Origin: Sphingomonas sp. IBVSS2
GTDB taxonomy: Bacteria > Pseudomonadota > Alphaproteobacteria > Sphingomonadales > Sphingomonadaceae
Reading direction: 5' to 3'
Length of the DNA stretch: 64,000 nucleotides
NCBI RefSeq assembly: GCF_002127225.1
Contig: NZ_NFUR01000003.1
Span: 682,001 to 746,000, forward strand
In this document: positions 35,624-44,686 of the stretch, in pieces
Layout of the letters: every line of letters begins with the position of its first letter
Numbering within the stretch: the first letter of the stretch is position 1
The notes under the pieces: generated by a model
What the model was told of the DNA's origin: nothing
Databases searched by the model: none
Seen by the model: the letters and a program-made list of their open reading frames with translations, nothing else
Translations under genes and position numbers: made by a program

Positions 35624-36385
35624 ATGATGATGACCAAGCGTTTTCGCCGGCAGCAAAGGTTGCTGGAACTGCTGGCTGCCGGCGATGTGTGGAGCGTGCC
35701 GGCGCTCTCCAAGGCGCTCGACGTGTCGGACGAAACGATACGACGGGAGATTCGCGCGCTGGAACCGGGCGGCCAGGTGATGCGTGCGCATGGCACGGTT
35801 CGGCTGGCGCGGGTCGAGACCGAGGGGTCGTTCGCCGTGCGGCTCCAGCGCAATGCTGATGCGAAGCACCGCATCGGCTGCGCCGTCGCGCCGCTCGTCG
35901 CGGATGGGCAGGCGATCTACATCGATGCGAGCACGACCGGCCATTATGTCGCCCAGGCCCTGCGCGACCATCGCGACCTGACGGTCGTTACCAATGCAGT
36001 GGGCGTGGCGACCGAGCTTGGCGGGCGCAACGGCAACCGGGTTCTGCTGGCCGGCGGCGAGATGGACTATGACTATCGCGCCTGTTTCGATCAGACGGCG
36101 ACCGACTTCCTGTCGCTGTCCACGCCTTCGCTCGCCATCATCTCGGTCGAGGCCGTGAACCTCGACCACGGCTTCACCTCCTATCATGCCGGGGAGGCGC
36201 GGGTCTGCCGGCTGATGGTGTCGCGGGCGCGAAGCGTGCTGATCGCCGTCGATGCCTCGAAATTCGGGCGACATGGCACGCTGACGGTCGCGGACTTCCA
36301 GTCGGTCGACCTTGTCGTTGCCGACTGCCCGCCGCCCGACGGCTATGACGCGGTACTGACGCGGACGGAGTGGGTGACCGCCTGA
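35624..36385 (+). CDS. DeoR family transcriptional regulator
   Basis: This 253-residue regulator has an N-terminal winged helix-turn-helix (RQQRLLELLAAGDVWSVPAL, then LDVSDETIRREIRALEPGG) and the DeoR sensor domain, which has a ribose-isomerase-like fold (IYIDASTTGHYVAQAL, VVTNAVGVATELGG, AIISVEAVNLDHGF, ARSVLIAVDASKFGRHG). DeoR-type sensors normally bind phosphorylated sugars or polyols. A phosphoinositol or phosphocholine-derived product would suit its neighbours (inference). Three in-frame ATG codons follow each other at 35624, 35627 and 35630 without a clear ribosome binding site, so the exact start is open. It converges on the acid phosphatase gene with a 9-base gap. Confidence 0.87.
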   Translation: MMMTKRFRRQQRLLELLAAGDVWSVPALSKALDVSDETIRREIRALEPGGQVMRAHGTVRLARVETEGSFAVRLQRNADAKHRIGCAVAPLVADGQAIYIDASTTGHYVAQALRDHRDLTVVTNAVGVATELGGRNGNRVLLAGGEMDYDYRACFDQTATDFLSLSTPSLAIISVEAVNLDHGFTSYHAGEARVCRLMVSRARSVLIAVDASKFGRHGTLTVADFQSVDLVVADCPPPDGYDAVLTRTEWVTA

Positions 36386-36394
36386 GCGGCGCGC

Positions 36395-37618
36395 TCAATC
36401 GGCGAGGCGGCTGCGCAATATCCGAGCGAAGCGGTCGGCCGGGCAGAGGCGGGCGCATCCCGCCATCTTCAGCCCGCTGATCGATACGGCCGCGCCGCCG
36501 CGGCGCAGCACCTGCGGCGACTGGGTGCGATAGGAAAGGCGGACATATCGACGCCCCGATTCCCGATCGCGCAGCTGTTCGATCAGGATCGCCCCGCCGG
36601 GCGGCACGTCGTCCATCGCATAGCCCGGCGCGTACAGGCTGGTCCGCAGGGCAGCCGCCAGTGCGGTGACGTTGGTGTCGTGGCCCATCAGCACTTCGAT
36701 GCGCGGGCCCGCCGGGTCGGCGAGTGTCTCCAGGACATGTCGTCCGAGGATCGCGGCCTGGTGCGAGGCCATATAGGGTGCGCGGGTGAACACGTCGAAC
36801 AGGGCGGCGTGCAACGCGCCGAGCCGGGTGAGCGTCGCGGGATCGGCGCGTCCCCAGCCAATGTCCCGCGGGGGTAGCCCTTCGACATATTGCAGCAGCA
36901 GCACCTGCGCGATGCCGGACGTGTCGCGGATCGGACCCTGGAGTTCGATCCCATGGCCATCGGGCGCAGGGCGGACCTGCGCCGGCAATGCCGGCGTGCA
37001 GCCCGTGTTGCGGGGCGCGCATCCCAATACGCGGTCGAGCAATGCGATCGCGGCGGCGTGCCGGCTCGCAAGCGCCGCCATCCCGCCGGTGAACCGCTCG
37101 ATCGCGGCGACGGCTTCGTTCGCATCGAAGCGCGTGGCGCGGGCGCGCAGGGGCTCGAAGATGGGATCGATCGCGCCGGCCTTCAGATGCTCCGGCGCGA
37201 CGCCGCAGCCCGGCGCAATGCCGCGCGCATAGGCCTCGCCGCTGGCGATCGTCCGGTCGGAGACGTTGGTCCGGATGCGGATCGTGCCGGCCGCGGCGCA
37301 ATTCCGCGGCAGGACGCGCTGGGCGACGAAGCGCCGGCGATCGGCTGCGGCAATCGTTTCAAGCGCTCTTATGCCGTGCGGAGTGAGCCGGCTCTCCTCC
37401 ACCGGCCATCGCGGCCAGGGCGCGGCGGTGCGCGTGCCGTCGGGCACCTCGCCCCCGAGCGGCGCCCGGATGCCATGGCGCATGACGATCACGACTCGCT
37501 CGACGGCAAGTCCCTTCGGCCGCGACGAAGCCGAAAGGGCCGGGCCGGGGAGCAGCATGGCACCGCCGGCGAAGAGAGCGAGGAGGGGGCGGGCCATGCG
37601 AATCATTCGCGAACTCAT
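36395..37618 (-). CDS. Histidine acid phosphatase (phytase/AppA-like), exported
   Basis: This 407-residue protein has a signal peptide (PLLALFAGGAMLLPGPALSA) and the two marks of branch-2 histidine phosphatases: RHGIRAP with the phosphorylated His48, and MGHDTNV with His313-Asp314. The family includes phytases (inositol hexakisphosphate), glucose-1-phosphatase and general acid phosphatases. It should free inorganic phosphate in the periplasm. Its promoter region is shared with the divergent receptor gene. The start is uncertain among ATGs at 37618, 37606 and 37597, none with a good ribosome binding site; the first is annotated. Confidence 0.85.
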   Translation of the reverse strand: MSSRMIRMARPLLALFAGGAMLLPGPALSASSRPKGLAVERVVIVMRHGIRAPLGGEVPDGTRTAAPWPRWPVEESRLTPHGIRALETIAAADRRRFVAQRVLPRNCAAAGTIRIRTNVSDRTIASGEAYARGIAPGCGVAPEHLKAGAIDPIFEPLRARATRFDANEAVAAIERFTGGMAALASRHAAAIALLDRVLGCAPRNTGCTPALPAQVRPAPDGHGIELQGPIRDTSGIAQVLLLQYVEGLPPRDIGWGRADPATLTRLGALHAALFDVFTRAPYMASHQAAILGRHVLETLADPAGPRIEVLMGHDTNVTALAAALRTSLYAPGYAMDDVPPGGAILIEQLRDRESGRRYVRLSYRTQSPQVLRRGGAAVSISGLKMAGCARLCPADRFARILRSRLAD

Positions 37619-37631
37619 GCGGCTCTGAAGG

Positions 37632-37733
37632 GTCAATTTGATGACATTGCGATCGATAGCGCAATGAAATCGATTTGATCTCCAAGGATGTGGTCAAAAA
37701 TTAATTGATACGGTCATTTTGTCATCAATACGT
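37632..37733. promoter_or_regulatory. AT-rich divergent control region with several TCAA/TTGA palindromes
   Basis: The gap between the phosphatase and the receptor is AT-rich for this genome. It holds TCAATTTGA (37633-37641), CATTGCG and CGCAATG (8 bases apart, about 37644-37665), TCAA and TTGA arms around AAATTAA (37694-37708), and TTGAT and ATCAA arms (37705-37728). TTGATA at 37705-37710 may be a -35 for the receptor, with a weak ATACGT at 17 bp. Which repeat is the operator, and whether DeoR binds it, is not decidable by eye. Confidence 0.5.
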
Positions 37734-37807
37734 AATTGGCCGCCCCTAGCCGGCCGGCGGCGGCGGGCAAGATGCCGCCGCCGATCCAGTTTCTTTGGGG
37801 GTAAGCA

Positions 37808-40657
37808 ATGATGACCATCTCAACGGCACATCTTCGCGCGCTGTATCTTCTGTCCGGCACGGCGATGGCGCTGCTCGCCACCGGCCCGGCCTGGGCAGCA
37901 CCGGCAGGCCCGGAGACGGTCAAGCCGGCCGACCCGGTCCCCGCCCCGTCACCCGATCAGGATCGGAGCGCGAACCAGGACAAGGACCGCATCGAGAGGC
38001 AGGACGACGACATCGTGGTCAACGGCCGCCGCCACGCCGTTCAGGACACGCAGAACGCGCAGATCCGCAGTTCGTCGTTGGTCTCGATCATCTCGGGCGA
38101 GGAACTGCGCGCGCAGCCGCAGCAGAATCTGGCCGACCTGCTGACGCGCCTGCCGGGCGTCAACTCCTCGGTGGACCAGTCGCGCAACGCGGCGGCGACG
38201 GGCGAGGCGCAGTATCTGTCGATCCGCGGACTCGATACGGCCTATAACGCCTATATGCTCGACGGCGTGCGCCTCGCGCAGACCGACGCGCGCACCCGCG
38301 CGATCTCGATGAACCTGCTGTCGCCCTTCTCCATCGCCGAAGCACGCGTGAACAAGGCGCCGACCGCGAATTTCGATGGCGACGCGATCGCGGGCGTGAT
38401 CGACCTGCGCACCGCTTCGGCCTTCAACCTGCCGGCCGGCCATGTGCAGATCCGCGCGCAGGGCCAGGTCGCCGGCCGGGCCGCGGCACGCGGGCAGAAT
38501 CCGTGGGGCGGCACGGCGCAGATCGAAACGGCGCAGCGCCTCGGCAATCTCGGCATCTATGCGTCGGTCTATTACGGCCTGAAGCACACGCTGGGTGAAT
38601 CGACCGCGATGCAGCACGACTGGGAGAAATACGACAACAAGATCCCCGGCATGATCCGCGACAACCTGGACAATATCGCGCCGCGCGGCGTGCAGTGGAA
38701 CGTCTTCCGCAACCGGATCGAGCGGCTGGGCGGCACGCTGAATCTCGACTGGAAGGGAGAGGACCTCGATCTCTATTCGTACACCACCTATGGCCGCTAC
38801 AAGCTCAAGAGCTGGATGGACCAGACGGCGCTGCGCCAGACCGATCTCGCGCCCGGCCAGATCAATCCCAATCCCGGCAATACGGGATCCTATGACGCGG
38901 CGGGCTTCCGCGCCGACTATGGGCTGACCGCCACCCATTATTTCCGTACCGAGCACTCCAACCAGGAGCTGTTCTCGACCAAGTTCGGCGGCCAGTCGCG
39001 GCTCGGCGACCTCACGCTCGACTATCACGCCGCCTATTCGCGCGGCGAGCAGGACTATCCGCTGCGTGTCCAGTCGGGCTTCGCCGGGAAGCCCTATATC
39101 GGCACCGCGGACAATAGCGGCCTGGCGATCACGCGGATGGTGACCAGCATCGGCGATCGCACCAGCCCGCAGGTGGTGCTGACCGACGCGGCGCGCGCGG
39201 CGCTGCTCAATCTCTCGACGCTGAAGCAATGGTATGTGACGCAGCAGTTCGAGAATACCTGGGAGCGTCGCCTGGAAGGGCAGCTCGACGCGACCTGGAA
39301 GCTGGCGGATCAGGGGCTGGAAGCGATCGCGGCGGGCGCCAAGGTGGAAGGGACCAAGCGCTATGCGAACAGCCTGGGCGACGACGGCGCGCTCCAGTAT
39401 TTCTTTCCGCTCGCCAATGGCAGCAACGCTCCGCGCTACAATGCCCAGGGGCCGTCGGTTGCGGATATTCCCGGCGAGATGCTGGGCGGCTTCATGCACA
39501 ATTCCGCGCAGGTGCCGATCAAGCTGCTCGACACCAAATTCATCGAGGACCAGATTCGCCGCCTGTCGACGCCGAAGCTCGCCGGTCTCAATCCGGTCAA
39601 GCTGAAGGAGAACCGGCTCGACGGCAAGGAGCAGCGCATCGGTGCCTATGCCATGGCGACGTTCCGTACCGGCGATCTGACGGTCATCCCGGGCGTGCGT
39701 TTCGAGCATAACCGCTTCGAGGGCACCTATTGGCAGAGCAACGAGAAGACGGGCAACGGCTTCGTCACCACGGCGCGCAGCTACAATCAGTGGCTGCCGA
39801 GCGTGATCGCCAGCTATCGTCCGAACGATCGCGTCGTCTATCGTGCCTCGGTCCGCCGCAGCTATTCGCGCCCGGCCTTCGACCTGCTGCTCGGGCCGAC
39901 CGAGGTTTCGCTCAGCGACGACGGCACCTTGTCGGTGTTCATTCCCAATCCGAATCTGGACGCGCAGACGGCCTGGAACGTCGATGCGTCCGTCGAACTG
40001 AAGGGAGAGGGCACCGACTTCTTCTCGATCAGCCCCTATTACAAGCGCATCAACCATGTGCTGTTCTCGACGGGCACCACCAATGCGGGCGGCGATCTCA
40101 ACGTCTGGGGAACCAGCAGCCCGATCAAGGTGAACGGCGTGGAGACCTCGACGCTGGATACGAGCGGGAAGGGCGACGTCTATGGCATCGAGCTGGTCGG
40201 TCGATACAGTTTCCGCGACCTGCCGGGATTGTTCGACGGGCTGGGCGTTGGCGGCAACATCACGCTCCAGCGTGCCCAGGCGAAGGTGTTCGTGAACGGC
40301 CAGTGGCGTGGCCAGCGCATGCCGCAGGCGCCGCGCCTCATGTACAATGTCGAGCTGTTCTACAATCACGGCGGCTTCCAGGCGGCGCTCAACTATAATT
40401 ACACGGGCGACAAGCTGTACGACCTGCGCTCCAGCCGGCCGGATACCTACATCCAGCCCGTGTCGAAGATGAACCTGATGCTCGGCTACACCTTGGGCAA
40501 GCATGTTGCGATCGGCGCGTCGATCGAGAACCTGCTCAACGCCCACACCTATTGGGCGACGACCAGCCAGCGTCAGGCCTATCTCTCCAACGACCGCAAG
40601 GGCGGCTATATCGAAACGGGCCGGGTCTATTCGCTGAACCTGAGCTATAGTTTCTAA
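37808..40657 (+). CDS. TonB-dependent outer-membrane receptor (phosphoester locus)
   Basis: This 949-residue protein has a signal peptide (LYLLSGTAMALLATGPAWA), a Pro/Asp/Gln-rich linker to about residue 66, a TonB-box-like DDIVVNGRR, a plug (LADLLTRLPGVNSSVDQSRN, LSIRGLDTAYNAYMLDGVRL) and a barrel ending LNLSYSF. The cargo is unknown; its placement beside the acid phosphatase, DeoR and phospholipase genes suggests an organic phosphate such as phytate or a phospholipid head group (inference). GGGGG stands 6 bases before the ATG pair at 37808. Confidence 0.9.
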   Translation: MMTISTAHLRALYLLSGTAMALLATGPAWAAPAGPETVKPADPVPAPSPDQDRSANQDKDRIERQDDDIVVNGRRHAVQDTQNAQIRSSSLVSIISGEELRAQPQQNLADLLTRLPGVNSSVDQSRNAAATGEAQYLSIRGLDTAYNAYMLDGVRLAQTDARTRAISMNLLSPFSIAEARVNKAPTANFDGDAIAGVIDLRTASAFNLPAGHVQIRAQGQVAGRAAARGQNPWGGTAQIETAQRLGNLGIYASVYYGLKHTLGESTAMQHDWEKYDNKIPGMIRDNLDNIAPRGVQWNVFRNRIERLGGTLNLDWKGEDLDLYSYTTYGRYKLKSWMDQTALRQTDLAPGQINPNPGNTGSYDAAGFRADYGLTATHYFRTEHSNQELFSTKFGGQSRLGDLTLDYHAAYSRGEQDYPLRVQSGFAGKPYIGTADNSGLAITRMVTSIGDRTSPQVVLTDAARAALLNLSTLKQWYVTQQFENTWERRLEGQLDATWKLADQGLEAIAAGAKVEGTKRYANSLGDDGALQYFFPLANGSNAPRYNAQGPSVADIPGEMLGGFMHNSAQVPIKLLDTKFIEDQIRRLSTPKLAGLNPVKLKENRLDGKEQRIGAYAMATFRTGDLTVIPGVRFEHNRFEGTYWQSNEKTGNGFVTTARSYNQWLPSVIASYRPNDRVVYRASVRRSYSRPAFDLLLGPTEVSLSDDGTLSVFIPNPNLDAQTAWNVDASVELKGEGTDFFSISPYYKRINHVLFSTGTTNAGGDLNVWGTSSPIKVNGVETSTLDTSGKGDVYGIELVGRYSFRDLPGLFDGLGVGGNITLQRAQAKVFVNGQWRGQRMPQAPRLMYNVELFYNHGGFQAALNYNYTGDKLYDLRSSRPDTYIQPVSKMNLMLGYTLGKHVAIGASIENLLNAHTYWATTSQRQAYLSNDRKGGYIETGRVYSLNLSYSF

Positions 40658-40667
40658 GTCCGGCGTA

Positions 40668-40705
40668 ACGGGCAGTGAGCCGCCCATGGGTAACTCACTG
40701 TCCGT
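40668..40705. terminator. Bidirectional hairpin between convergent genes
   Basis: ACGGGCAGTGAG (40668-40679) pairs with CTCACTGTCCGT (40694-40705), 11 of 12 positions, around a 14-base loop. It lies between the receptor and the convergent aspartic protease gene. T-rich runs are poor on both sides. Confidence 0.6.
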
Positions 40706-40753
40706 CTCGTTTCATGGGCCTTGGGATCGAGGACGCTCCAGCCGCCGGCGGCA

Positions 40754-42181
40754 TTAGGGTATCCCGGGAGTCGCGGCATTCGGAAATGCCGTTGCCTGCC
40801 TCTTGCGAGCGGTTTCCTTCCAGAAATTCGCTACCCTGGGAGCGTTCAGCACGATCGAGCAGGCCTCGGCCATCTCCTCGCCGGACAGGCTTATGCAGCG
40901 GGAGAAAGCCTCGGTAACGCGGCCGACGCCAGCGGGCTCGGGAACCGCCGGAGTGCCGGCTGGAAAGGCGATGTCCGGGGTGCCGGGAAAGGCCAGATAA
41001 TCGCTGGCGACGATCGAAACGGTCGGACCGGCACAGACGCCGATCCTGGCGGTCTTTCCGACAGGGGGACTGATATCGCCATATTTTCCCGCGAGTGCTT
41101 CGATCGTCCTGCCATTGAGTGTGCAGATCCGGTCGCCGGGTTTTAGGATGGTCTGCGAGGCGGGCGAAGCCTTCATGATATGGGTTATCAGCAGCCCGTT
41201 CCCATCCGGGCGGTATTGGATGCCTATTCTTGTGCGATCGGTGACTCGGGCCGTGCGGTCGGGGCCGTAGAAGGCCAGGGCACTGCTTCCCGCATCGAGC
41301 ACGAAATTGGATCGTCGGAGCAATCCGGTGCCGACCGATGCAGAAAATCCCCATCTGGAAAGCGGCCCGCCCTCGGGGTCGATCGATGCCATGGTCGGCC
41401 CCATCGGACGTCCTCCGATGCGCGCGGTGGGCAAGCTTGCCAACCCTTTGATGATCGGGCCGCCCGCGCCGATGCTGCGAATGTCGCTGCGCACTGGAGC
41501 GGCGCACTCCCACAGCTTCTCCTGCTCGGGCACAAGATGAACATCGCTGTCCGTACCGGTGTCGAGCAACGCCTTGACCTGGATTCCGCAAATCTCAGCA
41601 TCAACGACGGGAAAGCGGGTTCGTGTTTCGATCGCTACCGTCACGGTGCCCGAGTCCTTCGGAAGGTCGCCGCCCAGCAGGAAACGGGCGCGACGATTCT
41701 CCCAATCGACTTGGAGTGTGAGGCCCATGAGCAGATTGATACCGATTGTAACGCCAACACGATCGTCGCGCGACAAGGGCTGATCGGTGACAGCCACTTG
41801 TTGATTGAGGAGCGTGAGGCCTCCGATCACGAGGCTATCGGCGCGCCGGATAGGATAGTGGCTGACACCACCATATCCCTTGGCTGAAATGGTCTTCGCA
41901 TCCTTGGCCCCGTCGGCCAGGGGCACGAGTTTGGAGGAAAACAGCGCTACATCCGACACGGTCGAGCCGGTATCGATATCGGCGTAGGTTGCCTGCCCAT
42001 TCACCGTAACCGGAAAGATGATGCCGTCTGCCTCGTCGCCGGACAGTGGAAGCCACTGCATCGCCCGGGTCGCGTTGAAGCTGAAGGTCGGCTGGGTTTC
42101 GGTCTGGGTCTGGGCATAAGTATACGGAGGGAACGCGACGAGGCAGAGCTTGGCGATCGCCAGGGGAAGCATGCGATTCAT
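40754..42181 (-). CDS. Exported retropepsin-like aspartic protease with PDZ-like segment
   Basis: This 475-residue protein has a signal peptide (LPLAIAKLCLVAFPPYTYAQ) and two aspartic protease half-sites, Asp70-Thr-Gly in YADIDTGSTVS and Asp207-Thr-Gly in ALLDTGTDSD. A single chain could therefore form the usual two-Asp active site. A PDZ-like stretch follows (SPASQTILKPGDRICTLNG, about 345-380), then a C-terminal tail of unknown fold with four cysteines. Bacterial proteins of this layout are little studied. It is 81 bases downstream of the double-glycine peptide gene on the same strand, so the pair may be one operon. The start at 42181 is likely; 42172 is possible. Confidence 0.75.
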   Translation of the reverse strand: MNRMLPLAIAKLCLVAFPPYTYAQTQTETQPTFSFNATRAMQWLPLSGDEADGIIFPVTVNGQATYADIDTGSTVSDVALFSSKLVPLADGAKDAKTISAKGYGGVSHYPIRRADSLVIGGLTLLNQQVAVTDQPLSRDDRVGVTIGINLLMGLTLQVDWENRRARFLLGGDLPKDSGTVTVAIETRTRFPVVDAEICGIQVKALLDTGTDSDVHLVPEQEKLWECAAPVRSDIRSIGAGGPIIKGLASLPTARIGGRPMGPTMASIDPEGGPLSRWGFSASVGTGLLRRSNFVLDAGSSALAFYGPDRTARVTDRTRIGIQYRPDGNGLLITHIMKASPASQTILKPGDRICTLNGRTIEALAGKYGDISPPVGKTARIGVCAGPTVSIVASDYLAFPGTPDIAFPAGTPAVPEPAGVGRVTEAFSRCISLSGEEMAEACSIVLNAPRVANFWKETARKRQATAFPNAATPGIP

Positions 42182-42262
42182 GAGAGACCCGATCTTCTCG
42201 AAACGGTGGGCGGCGAACATGCCGCCACCCACCTACCAGTGGCAGGATTGCCGGCGGCCCCG

Positions 42263-42580
42263 TCAGTCGTTGGGCGAACCGCTGTTGCGCTCATTCACAT
42301 CGCGGAGGCGAGCAGCTTCTGCAGCCCAGTCCGTGCTACCACCGCTGCTACCGCCGGAGCTGCCCCCGACGGTAACGGTCACGACGCCGCCGTTCGGGGG
42401 AAAACCGCCCACCGGGCCGACACCGACCGACACGCCACCGCCGTTCCAGACGGGGATACCACCGCCGCCGCCGACATCGGAGGTCGCGTCCGGGCCCATG
42501 GGCTTCGGCATGGGGCTGCGGTCCTGCATGCGGCCACCGGCCACGAAGCCAATCTCGTCCATAGTAAGTTCGCGGATCAT
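42263..42580 (-). CDS. Small Gly-rich protein with double-glycine-type leader
   Basis: This is a 105-residue protein of no recognised family. Its first 16 residues, MIRELTMDEIGFVAGG, look like the double-glycine leaders of class II bacteriocins and microcins (M-R-E-L-x3-E-I-x2-V-(A/S)-G-G), cut after Gly16 by C39 peptidase exporters. The predicted mature part is rich in Gly, Ser, Val and Pro, has no cysteine, and ends in a hydrophilic tail (DWAAEAARLRDVNERN). The ATG at 42580 has AAGGA 8 bases upstream. No C39 peptidase transporter is in the window. It might be a bacteriocin, a signalling peptide or a secreted structural protein; none is proven. Confidence 0.6.
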   Translation of the reverse strand: MIRELTMDEIGFVAGGRMQDRSPMPKPMGPDATSDVGGGGGIPVWNGGGVSVGVGPVGGFPPNGGVVTVTVGGSSGGSSGGSTDWAAEAARLRDVNERNSGSPND

Positions 42581-43108
42581 GGGAATAATCCTTCTCCTAC
42601 TAGTGAAAACCTGCCTGAGTTTCTGACGCATCTGGTAAAATATTTGTCTTACTCGGGATTCTCCTATGTTGGTGTCTATGATGTATGATGTGCGTAATCA
42701 TCCAAATCCGCAGGAATCTATTTTAATGCATGACGCGAACGGCGTTCATGTGCGAAGAATTACTGTAATGTGCGAGAGACGGGTCCCTAACTCGCGCTGC
42801 ATGTCAGGTAAAATGCGCGAGAATCGAGATTTATGAAGTCCTATTTGCACCGAATTGACAGATGCGAATGCAATTTTTATAGATAAAAACTAGGAATTGA
42901 TTATCTGTTTGTTTTGAATGGATAATGTGTTGCGATGCCGGCACGAATATTCTCGAAAGGCGCGGCCGGTGCGGCGTCGCACATATTCATGAGGAGTGCG
43001 CAGCCGCGTGCCTTGCAGCCCGAGCGACGGGCAGTTCGGGATGATGATTCCGCCTGCTGCGCACGCCAGGGCCGAGGCACTTTGATGCGAGCCGATAATG
43101 GCCGCTTT
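42581..43108. other. AT-rich intergenic region without a clear gene
   Basis: About 530 bases separate the small-peptide gene from cydC. Bases 42630-42950 are clearly AT-richer than the rest of the window. Small palindromes occur at 42737-42747 (GAACGGCGTTC), 42759-42769 (ATTACTGTAAT) and 42874-42889 (TTTTTATAGATAAAAA). Two tiny plus-strand frames of 24 and 41 codons overlap as ATGA at 42989 but have no ribosome binding site, and a 77-codon minus-strand frame at 42901-43134 has no recognisable content. The lower GC may mark transferred DNA. Confidence 0.6.
42855..42883 (+). promoter_or_regulatory. Near-consensus sigma-70 promoter facing no obvious gene
   Basis: TTGACA at 42855-42860 and TATAGA at 42878-42883 are separated by exactly 17 bp. 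This is the best promoter match I found in the window. Transcription would start near 42890 and run rightwards, antisense into the 3' end of cydC. The -10 lies within an AT-only palindrome. Confidence 0.6.
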
Positions 43109-44686
43109 TCATGAACTTGGCGTAATATCCTCAATCGCTACCACATTCCCGGCCAATGCCAGTGGCGCGCGGCGGTGGGAGACCAGGACCAGGCCGGTGT
43201 TTGAATCCGCCAGCCAGGCGTCGAGCCGCGCGACCATCTCCGATTCCGTTGCAGAATCAATACCTTCGGTCGGCTCGTCGAGCAACAGCCAGGGCCGGCC
43301 GGCAAGCAGCGCGCGGGCGAGGGAAAGGCGCTTGCGCTCGCCGCCGGAGAGCGTTCCGCCCGCCTCGCCGAGCCGCGTATCGAGCCCTTCGGGGAAACCC
43401 CCGATACGACCCTCGAGCGCGACGGCTCGCAGAACGGCCCATATCGACTCCTTGTCGACGCCGGGACGCGCCAGGCGGAGATTGTCGGCTATCGTCCCGG
43501 CGATCAGCGCCGGATCCTGGGGCGCGAGCGCGAACTGGGCGCGCAGCATCGCGCCGGAACAGGCGGCCGGCGCCAGCCCTCCGATGGCCGCATCGACCAT
43601 GGCCGCGCGGAGCCCGGCCAGTGTTTCGAGCAACAGGGTCTTGCCCGAGCCCGAGCGACCGGTGATCGCCACCCGTGCCCCCGGCGCGAGATCGAGCCCG
43701 CCCAGGCGAAGCGGCATCGCTTCTGTGGAAGCCGGTGCGGCAACGGGTTCGGGCAGAGCCAGGAGCGCGTCGAGCCGGCGCAGGCCCGTAGCCACGCCGG
43801 CCCGGCGAAAGGCGGTGCGGGCAAGGCCGGCCATCGCCTCGACCGCGCCGGCGGCCGCCAGCAAGGCGAGGGCGACTCGCGGCGCGGGCGCGTCGGCGAA
43901 AAGCAGCACCAGCGCCACCGCCAGCGCGGCATAGCCGGCGAGCAGCGCCGCGATCGCCCCCTCGCCGCGATGCAGGCGCGCACGCGCGGCATCGAGATCG
44001 GCGGTGAAGCGGGACAGGTCGCCCGCCACCCGATCGGCAAGGCCATAGGCGGCGATCTCGGCCCGGGCGGCGGCATATTCGACATAGCGGGTGCGCAGCG
44101 CCCCCAGCGCCTCGGCTGCGTCGTGTGCGGGCCGCTCGGTGAGGCGGCGTGCGGCGCGATCGAGCAGCGGCGGCAGCGCGGCGAGGAGCAGCAGCAGCGC
44201 CAGCGCCGCCGCCCAGCCCGCGAGCGCGGCGAGCAGCACGCCGGTTCCCGCCGCGACCCAGCTCGCCGGGCGCACCGGCTTGCGGACGATCAGTTCCTCC
44301 AGCGCGTCGATATCGCCGATCAGCCGGGCGCTGGCATCGCCGCCGGCAAGGTCCGGGCCGATGCGGCCATCCTGCGCGGCGAGCCTGGCGAACAGGCCGG
44401 CGCGCAGGGCCGCCATCGCGCCCAGCGCCGCCTGGTGCGAGAACAGCCGCTCGCCATAGCGGCCGGCGGTGCGCAGGATCGCGAGGCCGCGGATCGCGGC
44501 GCTGGGGATCAGATAGTTGAAGCCGAGCGCTGCCACCGGGCCCGCCGCGCCGGCCAGCGCCGCCGCGGTGAGGAACCAGCCCGAGACCGCGAGCAGCAGC
44601 ACCCCCGCGATCGCGGCGAGGATCGCGGCGATGCTCGCGCGGCGCAGCCAGCGGCGGCCAGCGGGATCGAGGGCGAGCGCGCTCAC
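43109..44686 (-). CDS. cydC: CydC, thiol exporter ABC subunit for cytochrome bd assembly
   Basis: This 525-residue half-transporter has six membrane helices in the first 300 residues and an ATPase domain with Walker A GRSGSGKT, signature LSGGERKR and Walker B WLLLDEPTEG. CydDC exports glutathione and cysteine to the periplasm and is needed for cytochrome bd maturation. The start is GTG at 44686, overlapping the cydD TGA as GTGA. The divergent cydABX genes confirm the assignment. A His in VLVSHRR matches the switch His. Confidence 0.92.
   Translation of the reverse strand: MSALALDPAGRRWLRRASIAAILAAIAGVLLLAVSGWFLTAAALAGAAGPVAALGFNYLIPSAAIRGLAILRTAGRYGERLFSHQAALGAMAALRAGLFARLAAQDGRIGPDLAGGDASARLIGDIDALEELIVRKPVRPASWVAAGTGVLLAALAGWAAALALLLLLAALPPLLDRAARRLTERPAHDAAEALGALRTRYVEYAAARAEIAAYGLADRVAGDLSRFTADLDAARARLHRGEGAIAALLAGYAALAVALVLLFADAPAPRVALALLAAAGAVEAMAGLARTAFRRAGVATGLRRLDALLALPEPVAAPASTEAMPLRLGGLDLAPGARVAITGRSGSGKTLLLETLAGLRAAMVDAAIGGLAPAACSGAMLRAQFALAPQDPALIAGTIADNLRLARPGVDKESIWAVLRAVALEGRIGGFPEGLDTRLGEAGGTLSGGERKRLSLARALLAGRPWLLLDEPTEGIDSATESEMVARLDAWLADSNTGLVLVSHRRAPLALAGNVVAIEDITPSS

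Noticed and set aside
42901..43134. A 77-codon minus-strand frame in the AT-rich gap.
   Set aside because: It has no ribosome binding site, overlaps the cydC end and shows no recognisable content.
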